Below, in pieces: positions 1 through 9,121 of a stretch of DNA of 64,000 nucleotides. The notes under the pieces were generated by a model, which saw nothing but the letters and a program-made list of their open reading frames with translations, was not told the DNA's origin and did no database searches. The stretch's first letter is position 1. Every line of letters begins with the position of its first letter. Made by a program: the position numbers and the translations under genes. The DNA comes from Leptolyngbya sp. 'hensonii' (GTDB taxonomy: Bacteria; Cyanobacteriota; Cyanobacteriia; GCF-001939115), in NCBI RefSeq assembly GCF_001939115.1, contig NZ_MQTZ01000002.1, positions 192,904 through 256,903 on the forward strand, given 5' to 3'.

Positions 1-1299
1 AAAGTTAAGGGGAATCGTGCGGTAGCCCTGATCTGCGGCCTGTTGAAGAATGCGGACCATGAGGGAGGTTTTACCCATCTGGCGAGGAGCCCGAATTCGA
101 ACCAGCGCTCCGGCCCGGGTAATTTCCTGGTAACAACGGATTTCGATCGGGGGCCGTTCCATATAGAAGGGAGATGCCAGATTCACCTGACCAGTGGGCA
201 ATTCCGGCTCTGCGGCGGGGGTGGGCCGATCGCTGGCTGGGGATGGTGAAGGGAGGCTGGGCTGGCCTGAAACGGGTTGGGTTGGCCCGTTTGTGATCAG
301 CTGCAGGACTTCCGCCAAGAGAGCGGGGGTATCGGCATCGGATTGCCATTCTCGCTGTTGAATTTGATCGAGATAATGGTGCAGATCGTAGGTCAGGGGC
401 ATGCCCAGGGGGAAATTTACCCGAATTGGCAAAATTACAGGTTTACCTTCGGGGTGCTGCTCCTGCAAGTCCTTGGCCCGCCGTACTTCCTCCATCACCA
501 TTTCGCTGGTGGCCGATCGGGCAGAGAGGAGCAGGAGCAGATAATCAGACTGACGCAGCTCCGCCTCAATTCGCTGGGGCCAGTTCTCTCCCAGCCGGAT
601 ACTCTCTCCCGCCAGAAATGCCTCATGACCAGCTTCTGTCAAGGCTGCATAAAACTGTTGGGCTAGACCAAAGTCAGGGTTCTGGCTGCGGTAGCTGATA
701 AAAATTTTCCTGGAAACGGTTTCGATCGGGTAGGGCGGGGCAATTTCATACACCGGTACGGGTTCAGGAATGCCTTTGAGCTGTCGTCGCCCCATAAACA
801 TTGCGGGTCGGGGCAACCGCCCCTTGACAACCTCATACACCGTCTGGGAGAGGCAAATCCCCCGGGCTGGGGCTTCTCGCTGCAGTCGAGCAGCCAGGTT
901 AACGCCGCTGCCCATGACATCGCTGCCTGTGAACTCCACATCTCCCAGGTGAATCCCGATGCGGTGGTGCAAAATATCGCGGATCGGGAGGTTAAGAGCC
1001 ATTTCGGCGAAGGCCAACTGGATTTCGATCGCACAGGAAACGGCTTTTTCTGCACTCACAAAGTACATCAGCAGGCCATCCCCCAGGGATTTCAGAACCT
1101 GCCCTTCAAAGCGATCGCACAGTTCGCCCATGCGCTGAAAATCTCGTTCAATCAGGGCCAATGCATGCTGCTCATCGGCCAGCATCTTGGCTGTGAAAGC
1201 TTCCACATCCGTAAAAACGATCGCCGCCAGAACAATGGAGCCTCTGAGATTCAGGGGGCGGACCACATTATCTATGGGATTCATGGGCGGATTTCCCAT
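1..1299 (-). CDS. Class III nucleotide cyclase-TIR-AAA-like ATPase fusion protein (C-terminus off the window edge)
   Basis: The minus frame is open from position 1 up to the start codons at 1284 and 1299 (in frame with each other), so this is a partial gene whose C-terminus lies outside the window. Residue numbers below count from the 1284 start. Residues 10-185 are a class III cyclase: FTDVE holds the first metal Asp, SLGDGLLMYF the second, and GSGVNLAARL supplies the transition-state Asn and Arg. A Lys before SLGDG and an Asp three residues before GSGVN match the adenine-selecting Lys/Asp pair, so ATP is the likelier substrate. Residues about 194-335 form a TIR domain starting KIFISYRS, with a Ser-rich stretch and Glu (SARSATSEMVMEEV) where NADase TIRs carry the catalytic Glu. 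A Pro-rich linker follows, then an AAA-like module with the Walker A-type APRQMGKTSL near 391-400. Domain calls are firm; substrate and output are inferred. The choice between starts 1284 and 1299 is open. Confidence 0.85.
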   Translation of the reverse strand, partial: MGNPPMNPIDNVVRPLNLRGSIVLAAIVFTDVEAFTAKMLADEQHALALIERDFQRMGELCDRFEGQVLKSLGDGLLMYFVSAEKAVSCAIEIQLAFAEMALNLPIRDILHHRIGIHLGDVEFTGSDVMGSGVNLAARLQREAPARGICLSQTVYEVVKGRLPRPAMFMGRRQLKGIPEPVPVYEIAPPYPIETVSRKIFISYRSQNPDFGLAQQFYAALTEAGHEAFLAGESIRLGENWPQRIEAELRQSDYLLLLLSARSATSEMVMEEVRRAKDLQEQHPEGKPVILPIRVNFPLGMPLTYDLHHYLDQIQQREWQSDADTPALLAEVLQLITNGPTQPVSGQPSLPSPSPASDRPTPAAEPELPTGQVNLASPFYMERPPIEIRCYQEITRAGALVRIRAPRQMGKTSLMVRILQQAADQGYRTIPLNF

Positions 1300-1505
1300 T
1301 TCTGACAGCGATGCCCAAGGCTAAACCACAAGTACCAGTATCGCGAATAAGCCAGTTTGTGACAGGGAACTCCGGAGACAGTACCCCCACAAGGAGGACG
1401 ACGCACCTCTTGCGAAGTTTTCGCGTGGCTGGGCTGTTATAAGCACCTGTAACTTAAGCAATTCTACTAATACTTTCGGATTGAACGGAAAAGTCTGCAC
1501 ATCGC

Positions 1506-2429
1506 TTAATCTGATGACTCCTGCTCGGGTGAGGATTCAGGAGTAGTTCGGTGATGGAAGCGAATGCCCAGAAAGACATCGTAGAGGAAACTCCAGAAGC
1601 TTTTCCCCTGTAACAATCCTAAAGATTGATAAGAGCCTTTCTCATCCAGTAAAGGCTTGGTGGCATAGTAGGCGGGTTGGTAGTTATACCAGGGGATGGA
1701 AGGCCACAGGTGGTGGATCAGGTGATAATTCTGGCCCAGGATCAGAATATTGAGAATTGGGCTGGGATAAACTCTGGCATTCTTCCAGCGATCGCGCTCC
1801 TGGAAAGGACGGTGAGGCAGGTAGTCGAAAAATAACCCCAGAGCCAGACCCACAACTAACGCACAGGAGAACCAGTAATTAATCAGGTAATTAAAGAACC
1901 CGTATTGCAAGGAAAGATAGATCAGTATGGCCACCGTCAGGCGAGCGAGGAACCATTCCATTAACTCGTACTTACGCCACAATTGCCGCTTGAAGAAAAA
2001 GATCTCGTGGTAAAAGAACCGGGCTGCGATCAGCCACAGGGGACCCCCTGTGGAAACATAATGATCTGGATCATTGTCTGGATCGTTCACATTTGCATGA
2101 TGCTGCATATGTACCCTGGTGAAGACCGGAAAAGAGAACGTCAACATCAGGGCACTGGCATGGCCCAGAAGTGAATTCACGATTCGGTTTCGATGGGCCG
2201 CATTGTGAGAGGCATCATGAATTACAGTGCCTGCAATATGCATGGCGAGGACATTAAGAAAAAAGCAAACCGGACCTCGCCATTGCCATTGGAAGTAACC
2301 GATTGTGGAGACTGTTGCCACAGCCACCCCTGCCAGGAACATCAGCATGGTTGGACTGAAGGTTCCTGGTGCGCTTAAGTACTCCTTTGGCACGGTCAGA
2401 GGCTTTCCTGCCACCGACATCGTTGTCAT
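1506..2429 (-). CDS. crtR: Beta-carotene hydroxylase CrtR (membrane fatty-acid-hydroxylase superfamily)
   Basis: A 307-residue integral membrane di-iron oxygenase that hydroxylates beta-ionone rings of carotenoids, giving zeaxanthin and myxol-type products. The His clusters HDASHNAAH, RVHMQHH and NYHLIHH that bind the two irons are present, separated by hydrophobic helices. The stretch around NDPDNDPDHYVSTGGPLW is the cyanobacterial CrtR signature rather than that of a fatty-acid desaturase. The reading frame extends further upstream, but the run GAGAGGGG just before 2430 favours ATG at 2429 or 2420 (the MSVAGKP start). A good -10 box (TATACT, 2453-2458 on the minus strand) lies upstream. Monocistronic, divergent from yebC. 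Confidence 0.9.
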   Translation of the reverse strand: MTTMSVAGKPLTVPKEYLSAPGTFSPTMLMFLAGVAVATVSTIGYFQWQWRGPVCFFLNVLAMHIAGTVIHDASHNAAHRNRIVNSLLGHASALMLTFSFPVFTRVHMQHHANVNDPDNDPDHYVSTGGPLWLIAARFFYHEIFFFKRQLWRKYELMEWFLARLTVAILIYLSLQYGFFNYLINYWFSCALVVGLALGLFFDYLPHRPFQERDRWKNARVYPSPILNILILGQNYHLIHHLWPSIPWYNYQPAYYATKPLLDEKGSYQSLGLLQGKSFWSFLYDVFLGIRFHHRTTPESSPEQESSD

Positions 2430-2452
2430 ACCCCTCTCTGCTATTCTTGCGT

Positions 2453-2458
2453 AGTATA
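2453..2458 (-). promoter_or_regulatory. Putative -10 box of the crtR promoter
   Basis: TATACT read on the minus strand, about 25 bp before the crtR start. The TTTATT hexamer 17 bp further upstream is only a weak -35 match. Inference from sequence alone. Confidence 0.35.
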
Positions 2459-2543
2459 AGCTACAACTGTTATGCAATAAACTTTTATTACATTGACTCA
2501 ACTATCTATAAGGCTCCTATAACAGAAGTAAATTAAGTGGCAT

Positions 2544-3311
2544 ATGGCGGGACACAGTAAATGGGCCAACATCAAACGGCAGAAAGCCAGGGTGGATGCG
2601 GTCAAGGGCAAAGTGTTTACCAAAATTTCTCGCGAGATTATTGTAGCTGCCCGCAGCGGCGTTCCCAACCCGGAAGGGAATTTTCAGCTACGGACAGCGA
2701 TCGATAAGGCTCGGGCGGCTGGAATTCCCAATGAGAATATTGAGCGGGCGATTGCCAAAGGAGCGGGCAAATTTGGGCCTGATAATGCCGCTCTGGAAGC
2801 AATCCGCTACGAGGGTTATGGCCCTGGTGGGGTGGCCATTTTGATTGAGGCCCTGACTGATAATCGCAACCGAACAGCAGCGGACCTGCGGACTGCCTTT
2901 AGTAAGTATGGCGGTAACCTGGGGGAGACTGGCTGTGTCAGTTGGATGTTTGCCCAGATGGGGGTGGTCATGCTCTCTGGTCAGGTGGATGAGGATGCGC
3001 TGCTGGAGGCCTCGATCGAGGGGGGAGCAGAAACCTACGAACTATTCGAGGATGAGGAATCTGTGGGGGCGGAGGTGTTTACGGCGGTTCCCAACCTGGA
3101 ACTGTTGGGTAAAGCCTTACAGGCGAGGGGATATGTTGTCAAACAGTCGGAACTGCGCTGGATTCCGCAGAATTCTGTGGATGTCACTGCACCGGATCAG
3201 GCCCGCCTGCTCTTGAAGCTGATGGATGCCCTGGAAGACCTGGACGACGTGCAGAGCGTAACGGCAAATTTTGACATGGCCGAAGAATTGATGTCCTGCA
3301 GCCTGGTTTGA
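2544..3311 (+). CDS. yebC: YebC/PmpR family protein
   Basis: A 255-residue full-length member of the YebC family. The N-terminus MAGHSKWANIKRQK is diagnostic, and the family Gly-rich segment GYGPGGVAILIEALTDNRNR is also present. Family members are described as DNA-binding regulators or as ribosome-associated factors that relieve stalling; which applies here cannot be read from sequence. The ATG at 2544 begins the conserved N-terminus directly. Single gene, divergent from crtR and followed by a flavoprotein hydroxylase after a 107-bp gap. Confidence 0.93.
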   Translation: MAGHSKWANIKRQKARVDAVKGKVFTKISREIIVAARSGVPNPEGNFQLRTAIDKARAAGIPNENIERAIAKGAGKFGPDNAALEAIRYEGYGPGGVAILIEALTDNRNRTAADLRTAFSKYGGNLGETGCVSWMFAQMGVVMLSGQVDEDALLEASIEGGAETYELFEDEESVGAEVFTAVPNLELLGKALQARGYVVKQSELRWIPQNSVDVTAPDQARLLLKLMDALEDLDDVQSVTANFDMAEELMSCSLV

Positions 3312-3330
3312 CGGGGTTACGGATGGGTTA

Positions 3331-3354
3331 GGGTTGCATGCTACGTCTCTACAC
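3331..3354. repeat. Half copy of the TTGCATGCAACGTCTCTACA-type palindromic repeat
   Basis: TTGCATGCTACGTCTCTACA just after yebC matches one arm of a dispersed cyanobacterial palindrome. A more complete relative lies at 48704-48727. Confidence 0.4.
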
Positions 3355-3418
3355 CGCAACCCCACAACCGTTTTACAATTTAGGCGTAACCAAAATTTTT
3401 TTAACAAAACGGACCGTG

Positions 3419-4726
3419 ATGCTATCTGTTGAAACTGCTAGACCTGAATCGGGGTCATCGATTTTGGAGCCTGATGGAGTGACGCAATCCAGGTCTGAGT
3501 TCCAGGAAATTGAGTCTCTGGAGCTGGACTGTGATGTGGCGATCGTGGGGGGAGGCATTATCGGTGCTACCCTGGCCTGTGCTCTCTCTGAATCGGGGCT
3601 GCAGGTGATTTTGATTGAGTCCCAGGTTGGTTCGATCGCCGCTGCCAAGGGCCAGGCTTATGCCTTTTCGATTCTTTCCAGCCGGATTTTTCAGGGGCTG
3701 GGGCTGTGGGATGACGTGGCACCCCGGATCTCGGCCTGTACAGAAATTCGGCTGTCGGATGCGGATTATCCTGAGACGGTCCAATTTACGCCTGCTGATC
3801 TGGGGACGGAGACGCTGGTGTATGTGGCGGAGCATGCTGTTCTGCTGGAGGTATTGCAGCATCGCCTCCGACAATCTGCCCAGGTGCGATATCTTTGTCC
3901 GGCCCAGGTGCAGGCGGTGCACTATGGAGACGAAGGGGCGGTGGTGCAGGCGGTGCAGGGGGGCAGCCCGATCGTGCTCCGGAGCCGGTTGGTGGTGGCA
4001 GCGGATGGATCTCGCTCCCAGACCCGTGCGGCTGCCGGGATTAAAACTCACGGCTGGCCTTACTGGCAATCCTGCATTGTCTGCTGTGTACAACCGGAGC
4101 GTCCGGCGACCCACATTGCCCATGAACGCTTTCAGCCCAGTGGCCCCTTTGCCATTCTGCCTTTGCCTGATGGGGTTTGTCGAATTGTCTGGACGGCTCC
4201 CCACGCCGATGCCCATGCCCTCTGTGCCTTGCCAGATGAGCAGTTTCTGACGGAATTGACCCACCGCTTTGGCGATCACATGGGCAGGCTCTCTTTGGTG
4301 GGGGGGCGGTATGTCTTCCCGGTGCAATTGATGCAGAGCGATCGTTACATTGGGCAGCGGCTGGCCCTGGTGGGGGATGCAGCTCATGGGTGCCATCCTG
4401 TAGGAGGGCAGGGCCTGAATATGGGGATTCGGGATGCAGCGGCTCTGGCCCAGGTATTGCAGGAGGCCCATCAGCAGGGCCAGGATATTGGAACGGTGTC
4501 GGTACTGCGGCAGTATGAGCGCTGGCGGCGGTGGGAAAATTTGTGGATTCTGGCCTTTACCGACTTTCTCGATCGCTGCTTCTCTAGCCAATGGCCACCA
4601 GTGATCGGATTGCGGCGTCGAGGGCTCTGGCTCTTGAACCATGTCCAGCCTGTCAGAAGATTGGCCTTGCGTCTGATGACGGGGTTAATGGGCCGATCGC
4701 CCCGACTGGCCCAACCCGATCGTTAA
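3419..4726 (+). CDS. FAD-dependent hydroxylase, UbiH/Coq6-like
   Basis: A 435-residue flavoprotein monooxygenase of the UbiH/VisC/Coq6 group. All three FAD motifs are present: the N-terminal dinucleotide fold GGGIIGATLACALSESG, the VVAADGSRS (DG) motif in the middle, and the GDAAHGCHPVGGQGLN (GD) motif near residues 315-335. In proteobacteria such enzymes hydroxylate the ubiquinone ring; the cyanobacterial substrate (plastoquinone-related or another prenyl-aromatic) is not decided by sequence. The frame is open from 3338, but that extra N-terminus is not family-like, so ATG 3419 is chosen. Convergent with desC across a strong hairpin at 4740-4762. Confidence 0.85.
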   Translation: MLSVETARPESGSSILEPDGVTQSRSEFQEIESLELDCDVAIVGGGIIGATLACALSESGLQVILIESQVGSIAAAKGQAYAFSILSSRIFQGLGLWDDVAPRISACTEIRLSDADYPETVQFTPADLGTETLVYVAEHAVLLEVLQHRLRQSAQVRYLCPAQVQAVHYGDEGAVVQAVQGGSPIVLRSRLVVAADGSRSQTRAAAGIKTHGWPYWQSCIVCCVQPERPATHIAHERFQPSGPFAILPLPDGVCRIVWTAPHADAHALCALPDEQFLTELTHRFGDHMGRLSLVGGRYVFPVQLMQSDRYIGQRLALVGDAAHGCHPVGGQGLNMGIRDAAALAQVLQEAHQQGQDIGTVSVLRQYERWRRWENLWILAFTDFLDRCFSSQWPPVIGLRRRGLWLLNHVQPVRRLALRLMTGLMGRSPRLAQPDR

Positions 4727-4739
4727 GGCCAAAACTATC

Positions 4740-4762
4740 AGGGGCGCGGTAATCGCGCCCCT
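4740..4762. terminator. GC-rich palindrome between convergent genes (possible bidirectional terminator or REP-like element)
   Basis: AGGGGCGCG-GTAAT-CGCGCCCCT is a perfect 9-bp stem placed between two convergent stop codons. It lacks a strong T-run, so it may be a dispersed palindrome (compare 38937-38968) that also ends transcription. Confidence 0.5.
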
Positions 4763-4815
4763 AAAACATATCGGTCACTTACCCAAATTAAACGGGTAGA
4801 ATTTTAATATTGAGC

Positions 4816-5628
4816 TTAATCATCGGCCAGTTTGACATTCCTAGCTAGACCCAAAAGCTGCAGCACTTGAATCGTCATCCAGGTGAAGTCAATTTCCCAC
4901 CAGCGCAAGCCATGGCGGGCAGAATACTGATAGGCATGGTGGTTGTTGTGCCAGCCTTCGCCAAAGGTCAATAGGGCAACCCACCAGCAGTTGGTAGAGC
5001 GATCGCCGGAATCGTAGGTCTGGTAACCAAAGGCGTGGGTGGCACTGTTTACAAACCAGGTGAAGTGATAGACCATCACCAGGCGAACAAAAATTCCCCA
5101 AACCACAAAGGACCAGCCTCCGAGAAAATACAGTCCGATCGCTAGGGCAATCTGGACAGGCAGGAAGTACTCTTCCAGGAATTGATAAACCGGATCGCCG
5201 CTGATGTCTTTGGTAAATCGGGGAATTTCTTGCTTGGCCGGAACTTCATAGAGCATCCAGCCCATGTGACTCCACCAGAATCCTTTGCCGGAGTCATGGT
5301 GGTCATTATCCTGGTCTGAATGCAGGTGGTGGTGGCGGTGCAACCCAATCCACTCAATCACCCCGCCCTGGCAGGCCAAACTACCGCAAAACACCAGAAA
5401 ATACTCCAGCCATTTAGGCACCTGGAAGCTACGATGGGTAACCAGTCGGTGTAACCCCAGGGTAATTCCCAGTCCACCGGTAATCCAGTAAAGAAATACC
5501 ATTAAGCCTACCGCTGTCCAGCTAAAATTACTGGGCAGAAAAGCAAATAAAGCACCAGCATGGACAATAGCCATGAACAGGATAACGTGCCATGAGTAGG
5601 GACGTTTGGTTGAAGTTGCAATAGTCAT
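4816..5628 (-). CDS. desC: Acyl-lipid delta-9 fatty acid desaturase (DesC-like)
   Basis: A 270-residue membrane di-iron desaturase that introduces the first double bond into membrane-lipid acyl chains. The three His boxes of the delta-9 group are present: [18 protein letters not shown] and [14 protein letters not shown]. Two pairs of transmembrane helices flank them. Length and His spacing fit cyanobacterial DesC; there is no cytochrome b5 domain. ATG 5628 gives a normal N-terminus ([15 protein letters not shown]). Single gene, with the stop facing the UbiH-like gene. Confidence 0.9.
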   Translation of the reverse strand: MTIATSTKRPYSWHVILFMAIVHAGALFAFLPSNFSWTAVGLMVFLYWITGGLGITLGLHRLVTHRSFQVPKWLEYFLVFCGSLACQGGVIEWIGLHRHHHLHSDQDNDHHDSGKGFWWSHMGWMLYEVPAKQEIPRFTKDISGDPVYQFLEEYFLPVQIALAIGLYFLGGWSFVVWGIFVRLVMVYHFTWFVNSATHAFGYQTYDSGDRSTNCWWVALLTFGEGWHNNHHAYQYSARHGLRWWEIDFTWMTIQVLQLLGLARNVKLADD

Positions 5629-5729
5629 TCAGAGGCCTTTTTAAGTTGTTAATCAGGTTTTGCGGTCACGAGAGAAGTCCCTGACACATTGGATGCATCA
5701 GTATTGCACAATACATTCCCCCGAAGACC

Positions 5730-5735
5730 TATAAT
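5730..5735 (+). promoter_or_regulatory. Putative -10 box (TATAAT) for the PLP-dependent lyase gene
   Basis: A perfect TATAAT at 5730-5735 with TTGCAC about 20 bp upstream. It overlaps an in-frame ATG at 5734 and so argues that translation starts downstream at 5764. Confidence 0.4.
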
Positions 5736-5763
5736 GCTCTCCGCAAAGGGGAACGGGTTACAA

Positions 5764-6990
5764 ATGATTAGTTTAAAGTTAGAAAACTTAGAAGACGGTC
5801 TTTTTTCGATTTTTTCTGGTATTGACGCCCAGGTCAAGGAAAATCTCCAGCGGGTGCTGACAGCCTTTCGACGCTACCGGATAGGCAGCCACCATTTCGC
5901 TGGGGTAACGGGGTATGGGCATGACGATCTGGGGCGGCAGGCCCTGGATCAGGTCTTTGCTGAGGTGATGGGGGCAGAGGCCGCGATCGTGCGGGTGCAA
6001 TTTGTCTCCGGCACCCATGCGATCGCCTGTGCCCTCTACGGCATTTTGCGTCCCGGAGATGAGTTGCTGGCGGTTGCAGGCCATCCTTATGACACGCTGG
6101 AGGAAGTGATTGGCCTGCGGGGGAAAAACCAGGGCTCCCTGGCGGAATTTGGTGTGACTTACCGGGAACTGGATCTGACGCCCGCCAATAGCCTGGATTG
6201 GGAGGGACTGGCAATGGCGGTGGGAGCAAAGACCCGCATGGTCTTAATTCAGCGATCCTGTGGGTATTCCTGGCGGCCCAGTCTGACGATCGCGGAAATC
6301 GAGCGGATCGTGCGCCTGGTGAAACAGCAGAATCCCCAGACGATTTGCTTTGTGGACAACTGCTACGGGGAATTCGTGGAAAATCGAGAACCCCCTGCCG
6401 TAGGTGCAGATCTGATTGCCGGGTCTCTGATCAAGAATCCGGGCGGGACGATCGTCCCAGCCGGAGGATATGTGGCCGGTCGAGCCGATTTGGTGGAAGC
6501 GGCGGCCTGTCGCCTGACGGCTCCGGGGGTGGGCAGTTCCGGGGGGGCGACGTTTGACCAGAATCGGCTGCTGTTCCAGGGACTGTTTCTGGCCCCCCAG
6601 ATGGTGGGGGAGGCGATGAAAGGCAATTGGCTGACGGCTCAGGTGTTTCATCAACTGGGCTATCCGGTCAAACCGCTGCCCGATGCACCCCAGCGGGATG
6701 TGATTCAGGCGATTCAATTGGGTTCACCTGAGAAATTGATTGCCTTCTGTCGGGCAATTCAGCAAAATTCCCCGATCGGATCCTATCTGGACCCGGTGCC
6801 CGCCGAGATGCCCGGTTACGAGAGTCAACTGGTAATGGCTGGAGGCACCTTCATTGATGGCAGTACCTCCGAGTTCTCGGCGGACGGGCCTCTGCGAGAG
6901 CCTTATGTGGTTTACTGCCAAGGGGGTACCCACTGGACCCATGTGGCGATCGCCCTGGAGACAGCGGTGGCAGTGGTGGGCCCGGCCTGA
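5764..6990 (+). CDS. Methionine gamma-lyase family / aluminium-resistance-type PLP protein
   Basis: A 408-residue fold-type I PLP protein of the family annotated as methionine gamma-lyase-like or aluminium resistance protein. Visible features are the N-terminal GSHHFAGVTGYGHDDLGRQ, the cofactor-domain phrase VSGTHAIACALYGILRPGD, FVDNCYGEF, and GSLIKNPGGT, where the Lys should bind PLP. The substrate in cyanobacteria is unknown. In-frame ATGs at 5689 and 5734 lie before or inside the predicted -10 box, so 5764 is preferred. Single plus-strand gene, divergent from desC and convergent with an ABC exporter; a dispersed repeat starts 7 bp after its stop. Confidence 0.85.
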   Translation: MISLKLENLEDGLFSIFSGIDAQVKENLQRVLTAFRRYRIGSHHFAGVTGYGHDDLGRQALDQVFAEVMGAEAAIVRVQFVSGTHAIACALYGILRPGDELLAVAGHPYDTLEEVIGLRGKNQGSLAEFGVTYRELDLTPANSLDWEGLAMAVGAKTRMVLIQRSCGYSWRPSLTIAEIERIVRLVKQQNPQTICFVDNCYGEFVENREPPAVGADLIAGSLIKNPGGTIVPAGGYVAGRADLVEAAACRLTAPGVGSSGGATFDQNRLLFQGLFLAPQMVGEAMKGNWLTAQVFHQLGYPVKPLPDAPQRDVIQAIQLGSPEKLIAFCRAIQQNSPIGSYLDPVPAEMPGYESQLVMAGGTFIDGSTSEFSADGPLREPYVVYCQGGTHWTHVAIALETAVAVVGPA

Positions 6991-6996
6991 CTGGCA

Positions 6997-7036
6997 GACC
7001 CACCCCGGCTCTGCGGGCCATCCCTCCTGGGAGCAG
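6997..7036. repeat. Dispersed CCCACCCCGGC-CTGCGGGCC repeat, copy 1
   Basis: An imperfect palindromic 40-bp unit (CCCACCCCGGCTCTGCGGGC core) recurring at 32641-32686 and 34938-34979. It sits between convergent genes here. Confidence 0.5.
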
Positions 7037-7054
7037 CAGGGCCACTTGCTTTGT

Positions 7055-8869
7055 CTAAACCAGTTCACCGGTTTCCTGAAGGGAATGCAGGCGATGGTAG
7101 ATGCCCGCCTGTTGCAACAGTTCGGTATGGCTACCGATCTCAGCAATTCGTCCTTGGTCCAGAACTACGATCTGGTCTGCTTCCCGGACTGTACTGAGCC
7201 GGTGGGCAATGATGATCAGGGTGCGGGTGCCAAAAAGGTTCCGCATGGCTAACTGAATCGATCGTTCAGACTCGTAATCCAAACTGGAAGTGGCTTCATC
7301 GAAGACCAGGATGTCTGGGTCTACCAGTAGAGCGCGGGCAATGCCCAATCGCTGACGCTGGCCTCCAGACAGGCGCAGCCCCCGTTCGCCGACGATCGTC
7401 TTATACCCTCTGGGCAGATGTTGGACAAATTCATCCACTCGGGCAATCTGGCAGGCTTCCTCCACCCGGGCCAAGGGAACCGTTGGATTGCCATAGGTGA
7501 GGTTATCCAACAGGGTGCCGTTGAAGACATCCACCTCCTGGTGAACGATCGCCAAGCGTCGTCGGTAGCGGGTCACATCCAGCCTCCGGATGTCTTCCCC
7601 ATCCACCAGAATGCTGCCCTGGGTCGGCTCAAAATAGCGAAACAGTAATTTCACCAGGGTAGATTTGCCGGAGCCCGATCGGCCCACCAGGGCCACAGTC
7701 TGACAGGGTTCAATCAGGAGATTAATGTCTTGTAACACTGGGCGGACTGGGTCGTACCCAAAGCTGAGATTGGAGAAATGGACTTTCCCCGTGAACTGAT
7801 AGGGCGGCAGGGGTGGGTTCAGTTCAACCAGATTAGCAGCATCGGAGCCGATCGGATGGTGCATGAACTCATGAAACCGGGCCATGGAGGCATAGCGACG
7901 GGCAAAGACTTCAGCCAGGTTACTGATCGGTTCCAACTCGGCATAAGCCATGCTGGAGATGGTCAGGGTGGTGACGAAGTGACCCAGGGAGATCTGGCCT
8001 TTGACGGTGGCAAACAGGGTGAAGGCCAGGATACCAAAGACACAGGTCTGGACGATCGTCCGGTGCCACATGTTCAACTTGACGTAACCAAAATGGACTC
8101 GGTAATCCAGGACTTTGAATTCCCGATCCCAACGTTGCTTCTGCCGTTTGAGTTCGGAAGATTCTGTAGCAAAGGCTTTGATGGTTTTAATGTTTGTGAC
8201 AATTTCAGAGTTACGACTTTCTGTTTCTTCCATGTAATGGTCCAGCATGGTCTCCTGGGTGACCAGTTGCTGCAAATTCTGAAGGGTAAACCCCAGAATG
8301 AAGATGAAGGAAGCTAGAAATAACAGGGCGATTCGCCACTCAATTAGCCCAATCACAATGAAGATGCCCAGTACTCGAACCAGTTTGGGAACCAGTTGAC
8401 CCGTGATTTCTGGATAGGTCCAGGTGTGGTTGGAGATTCCTCTGGCAACTCGTCCAGCGATCCGGCCTGGATTGTTCTCGTCATAGAATTCCAGGGGCAG
8501 GGTCAGAACCTTTTCCAGAGCTTTCTGGGAATGGTCTCGACGAGCCCGAAAAGCTGTATCCCACTGAAACCAGTGGCCCAGCCACGGTTGGATGGGGGCC
8601 CGGACAACCGTAACCAGACAGATTATGGTGAGCAGAACTCCTAGGGCCAGTTCACGACTGGAGGAAGTGCCAACCAGGGTTGCAGAACGGTCAATCAGAT
8701 GTTGTAGAGGGCTGTCTACAGCCTGACTGGACAATACATTCAGAATTTGTCCGATCGCATAGGGAACCACCAGGTCAATCACCTCAAACAGACTGACCAT
8801 CACAACACTAAAGAGGGTAATCAACCAGTAGTGTCGATAATATTTCAGGATGTCATTGAACTTAGCCAC
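7055..8869 (-). CDS. ABC transporter, fused permease and ATP-binding subunit
   Basis: A 604-residue half transporter of the exporter type. The first about 330 residues hold the six-helix membrane domain; residues 350-600 are the nucleotide-binding domain, with Walker A GRSGSGKST, the Q-loop IVHQEVDVF, signature LSGGQRQRL, Walker B ILVFDEATSSLD and the switch His in IIAHRLSTV. It should act as a homo- or heterodimer in the inner membrane; the substrate (lipid, peptide, drug) cannot be told. A TATAAT lies at 8913-8918 on the minus strand. Single gene, divergent from the Ser/Thr kinase. Confidence 0.9.
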   Translation of the reverse strand: MAKFNDILKYYRHYWLITLFSVVMVSLFEVIDLVVPYAIGQILNVLSSQAVDSPLQHLIDRSATLVGTSSSRELALGVLLTIICLVTVVRAPIQPWLGHWFQWDTAFRARRDHSQKALEKVLTLPLEFYDENNPGRIAGRVARGISNHTWTYPEITGQLVPKLVRVLGIFIVIGLIEWRIALLFLASFIFILGFTLQNLQQLVTQETMLDHYMEETESRNSEIVTNIKTIKAFATESSELKRQKQRWDREFKVLDYRVHFGYVKLNMWHRTIVQTCVFGILAFTLFATVKGQISLGHFVTTLTISSMAYAELEPISNLAEVFARRYASMARFHEFMHHPIGSDAANLVELNPPLPPYQFTGKVHFSNLSFGYDPVRPVLQDINLLIEPCQTVALVGRSGSGKSTLVKLLFRYFEPTQGSILVDGEDIRRLDVTRYRRRLAIVHQEVDVFNGTLLDNLTYGNPTVPLARVEEACQIARVDEFVQHLPRGYKTIVGERGLRLSGGQRQRLGIARALLVDPDILVFDEATSSLDYESERSIQLAMRNLFGTRTLIIIAHRLSTVREADQIVVLDQGRIAEIGSHTELLQQAGIYHRLHSLQETGELV

Positions 8870-8912
8870 AATACCCCCTCTAACAGATCGCTAGAATGGT
8901 TTAGGGATCGTT

Positions 8913-8918
8913 ATTATA
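8913..8918 (-). promoter_or_regulatory. Putative -10 box of the ABC exporter gene
   Basis: TATAAT on the minus strand, 44 bp before the exporter start. No convincing -35 at 17 bp. Confidence 0.3.
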
Positions 8919-9045
8919 TGCTACAAAATAATACTTATACTACAACCCGATCGGGTGAACCTGTTTAGTTGATCTGACTACCCAGAGGCCCTACATCTCA
9001 AACGGTCAGCGGTTTTTACGGGTTCGGTATTAATGGTCTAGCCGT

Positions 9046-9051
9046 TATACT
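9046..9051 (+). promoter_or_regulatory. Putative -10 box of the Ser/Thr kinase gene
   Basis: TATACT on the plus strand, 71 bp before the kinase start, with TTCGGT 17 bp upstream as a weak -35. Confidence 0.3.
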
Positions 9052-9121
9052 CAGCAGAAGGCATGATTCGTTATGGCAGGTAGGGAACTCTAGATTTAGT
9101 TTTGTTTTTGAGCATCTACTT

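Noticed and set aside
3455-4642. Long open frame on the minus strand opposite the UbiH-like gene
   Set aside because: It is the shadow of a gene with clear FAD motifs; its translation has no recognisable feature.
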